Shown: positions 13,234-13,906 of the stretch, one piece after another | Layout: every line of letters begins with the position of its first letter | How positions within the stretch are numbered: the first letter of the stretch is position 1 | Notes under the pieces: generated by a model | The model's database searches: none | What the model was told of the DNA's origin: nothing | What the model saw: the letters and a program-made list of their open reading frames with translations, nothing else | Assembly (NCBI GenBank): GCA_016234205.1 | Contig: JACRGN010000198.1 | Coordinates: 1-13,906, forward strand | Direction of reading: 5' to 3' | DNA: 13,906 nucleotides | Source of the DNA: Nitrospinota bacterium | GTDB lineage: Bacteria; Nitrospinota; Nitrospinia; UBA9942 | Position numbers and translations under genes: made by a program

Positions 13234-13906
13234 CCCCCCTCCCATACGGACATCTTAATATTCTGACCTTTGATATTGAGGATTGGTATCACATCAATTA
13301 CCCCCAGCTTGATTTCAAGGCTTATGATGAAAAGGAAGACCACTCCTCACTTTTATCGGCAGTAAAGAAGATACTCTCCTTCCTGAAAGAGAGAAATACG
13401 AAGGCTACATTTTTTATCCTTGGAAGGATAGCTGAAAAGAAACCTGAAATAGTTTTGAGTATTGCTGAAGATGGCCACGAGATTGCCCTTCATGGATATG
13501 AACACTATTTGCTGAAAGATATTGGAAAGGAGCAGTTTAAAAGGGAAACCGAAAGATGTATTAAAATCTTTGAAGGGATTACTGGAAAAATACCGAAAGG
13601 TTTCAGGGCTCCTTCGTGGTCTGCCACCCCCTGGCTTTTCGGTATATTAAAGGAAATGGGGTTTGAATATGATGCCAGTGTGTTTCCTGTAAAAACTCCA
13701 CTCTATGGAATACCTGATGCACCGAGATACCCATTTTTTGCAGGGGATAATCTTCTTGAGATTCCTACTTCTGTATATCGTCTTTCAGGAAAGAATATAG
13801 CTTTCTCAGGAGGAGTATTTTTTAAAATATTTCCATGGGTTGCAATAAAAAATGCTGTAAATAAAATCAAACAGGAAGGACTGCCTTTAATCTTTTTCTT
13901 TCACCC
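13230..13906 (+). CDS. NodB-type polysaccharide deacetylase, PEP-CTERM-locus type (partial, 3' end outside window)
   Basis: The first 225 residues of a NodB-homology deacetylase, a metal-dependent enzyme that removes acetyl groups from N-acetylated sugars. It begins MTPLPYGHLNILTFDIEDWY; Asp15 and Asp18 give the catalytic-base/metal aspartate motif, HGYEH (88-92) supplies the metal histidines, and GFRAPSWS (124-131) is the third conserved motif with Arg126. IPTSVYRL and the final FFFH at the window edge fit the approach to the last catalytic histidine. The opening resembles the deacetylase branch found with exosortase/PEP-CTERM loci, usually ending in a DUF3473 domain that would lie beyond the window. 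It starts within the DUF2304 stop (ATGA) without its own ribosome binding site, so it is probably translationally coupled. There is no signal peptide, as in other members of this branch. Confidence 0.92.
   Translation, partial: MTPLPYGHLNILTFDIEDWYHINYPQLDFKAYDEKEDHSSLLSAVKKILSFLKERNTKATFFILGRIAEKKPEIVLSIAEDGHEIALHGYEHYLLKDIGKEQFKRETERCIKIFEGITGKIPKGFRAPSWSATPWLFGILKEMGFEYDASVFPVKTPLYGIPDAPRYPFFAGDNLLEIPTSVYRLSGKNIAFSGGVFFKIFPWVAIKNAVNKIKQEGLPLIFFFH

Overview
The window (about 14 kb, AT-rich by eye) looks like the chromosome of a Gram-negative-type bacterium. Supporting signs are a transamidosome operon (gatC/gatA), a SecA with a C-terminal zinc site, a membrane-anchored M23 murein peptidase, and a cluster for exopolysaccharide or cell-surface glycans of the kind found beside XrtA/PEP-CTERM loci. 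The many intergenic inverted repeats with arms such as TTAGCCACGAAT and CCACAGATTACACAGA resemble those of Nitrospirota and Desulfobacterota-like genomes. That placement is an inference of low confidence.

Left third, minus strand (1-3934): reading in the direction of transcription, a tiny very basic ORF with a perfect ribosome binding site, gatC, a DUF262/HNH-like defence-type gene, a MazF/PemK-type toxin-antitoxin pair, and gatA running off the window. gatC and gatA normally lie next to each other, but here about 2.6 kb of accessory genes separates them. The DUF262 gene is bracketed by a 13-bp perfect (16/17 extended) inverted repeat, suggesting a single-gene cassette. The toxin stop codon overlaps the gatA Shine-Dalgarno sequence, so gatA may now be expressed from the toxin-antitoxin operon.

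Middle, plus strand (4184-10009): a deoxyhypusine-synthase-like polyamine enzyme, a small charged hypothetical protein, an M23 peptidase behind a recognisable promoter, a cold-shock protein followed by a textbook terminator, and secA. secA has no Shine-Dalgarno sequence, and a perfect TATAAT lies 6 nt before its ATG, so its mRNA may be leaderless.

Right third, plus strand (10181-13906): a FemAB-like acyltransferase, a SAM methyltransferase, a GT2 glycosyltransferase, a DUF2304 membrane protein and a NodB-type polysaccharide deacetylase (cut by the window end). They are tightly spaced, with two 4-nt ATGA overlaps, and probably act together in making and modifying a surface polysaccharide or lipid-linked glycan.

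Six intergenic regions hold imperfect long inverted repeats. Two of these share a 28-nt identical arm, two share a 12-nt arm, and one carries a 9-bp tandem repeat. No tRNA, rRNA, CRISPR array, transposase or integrase was seen.
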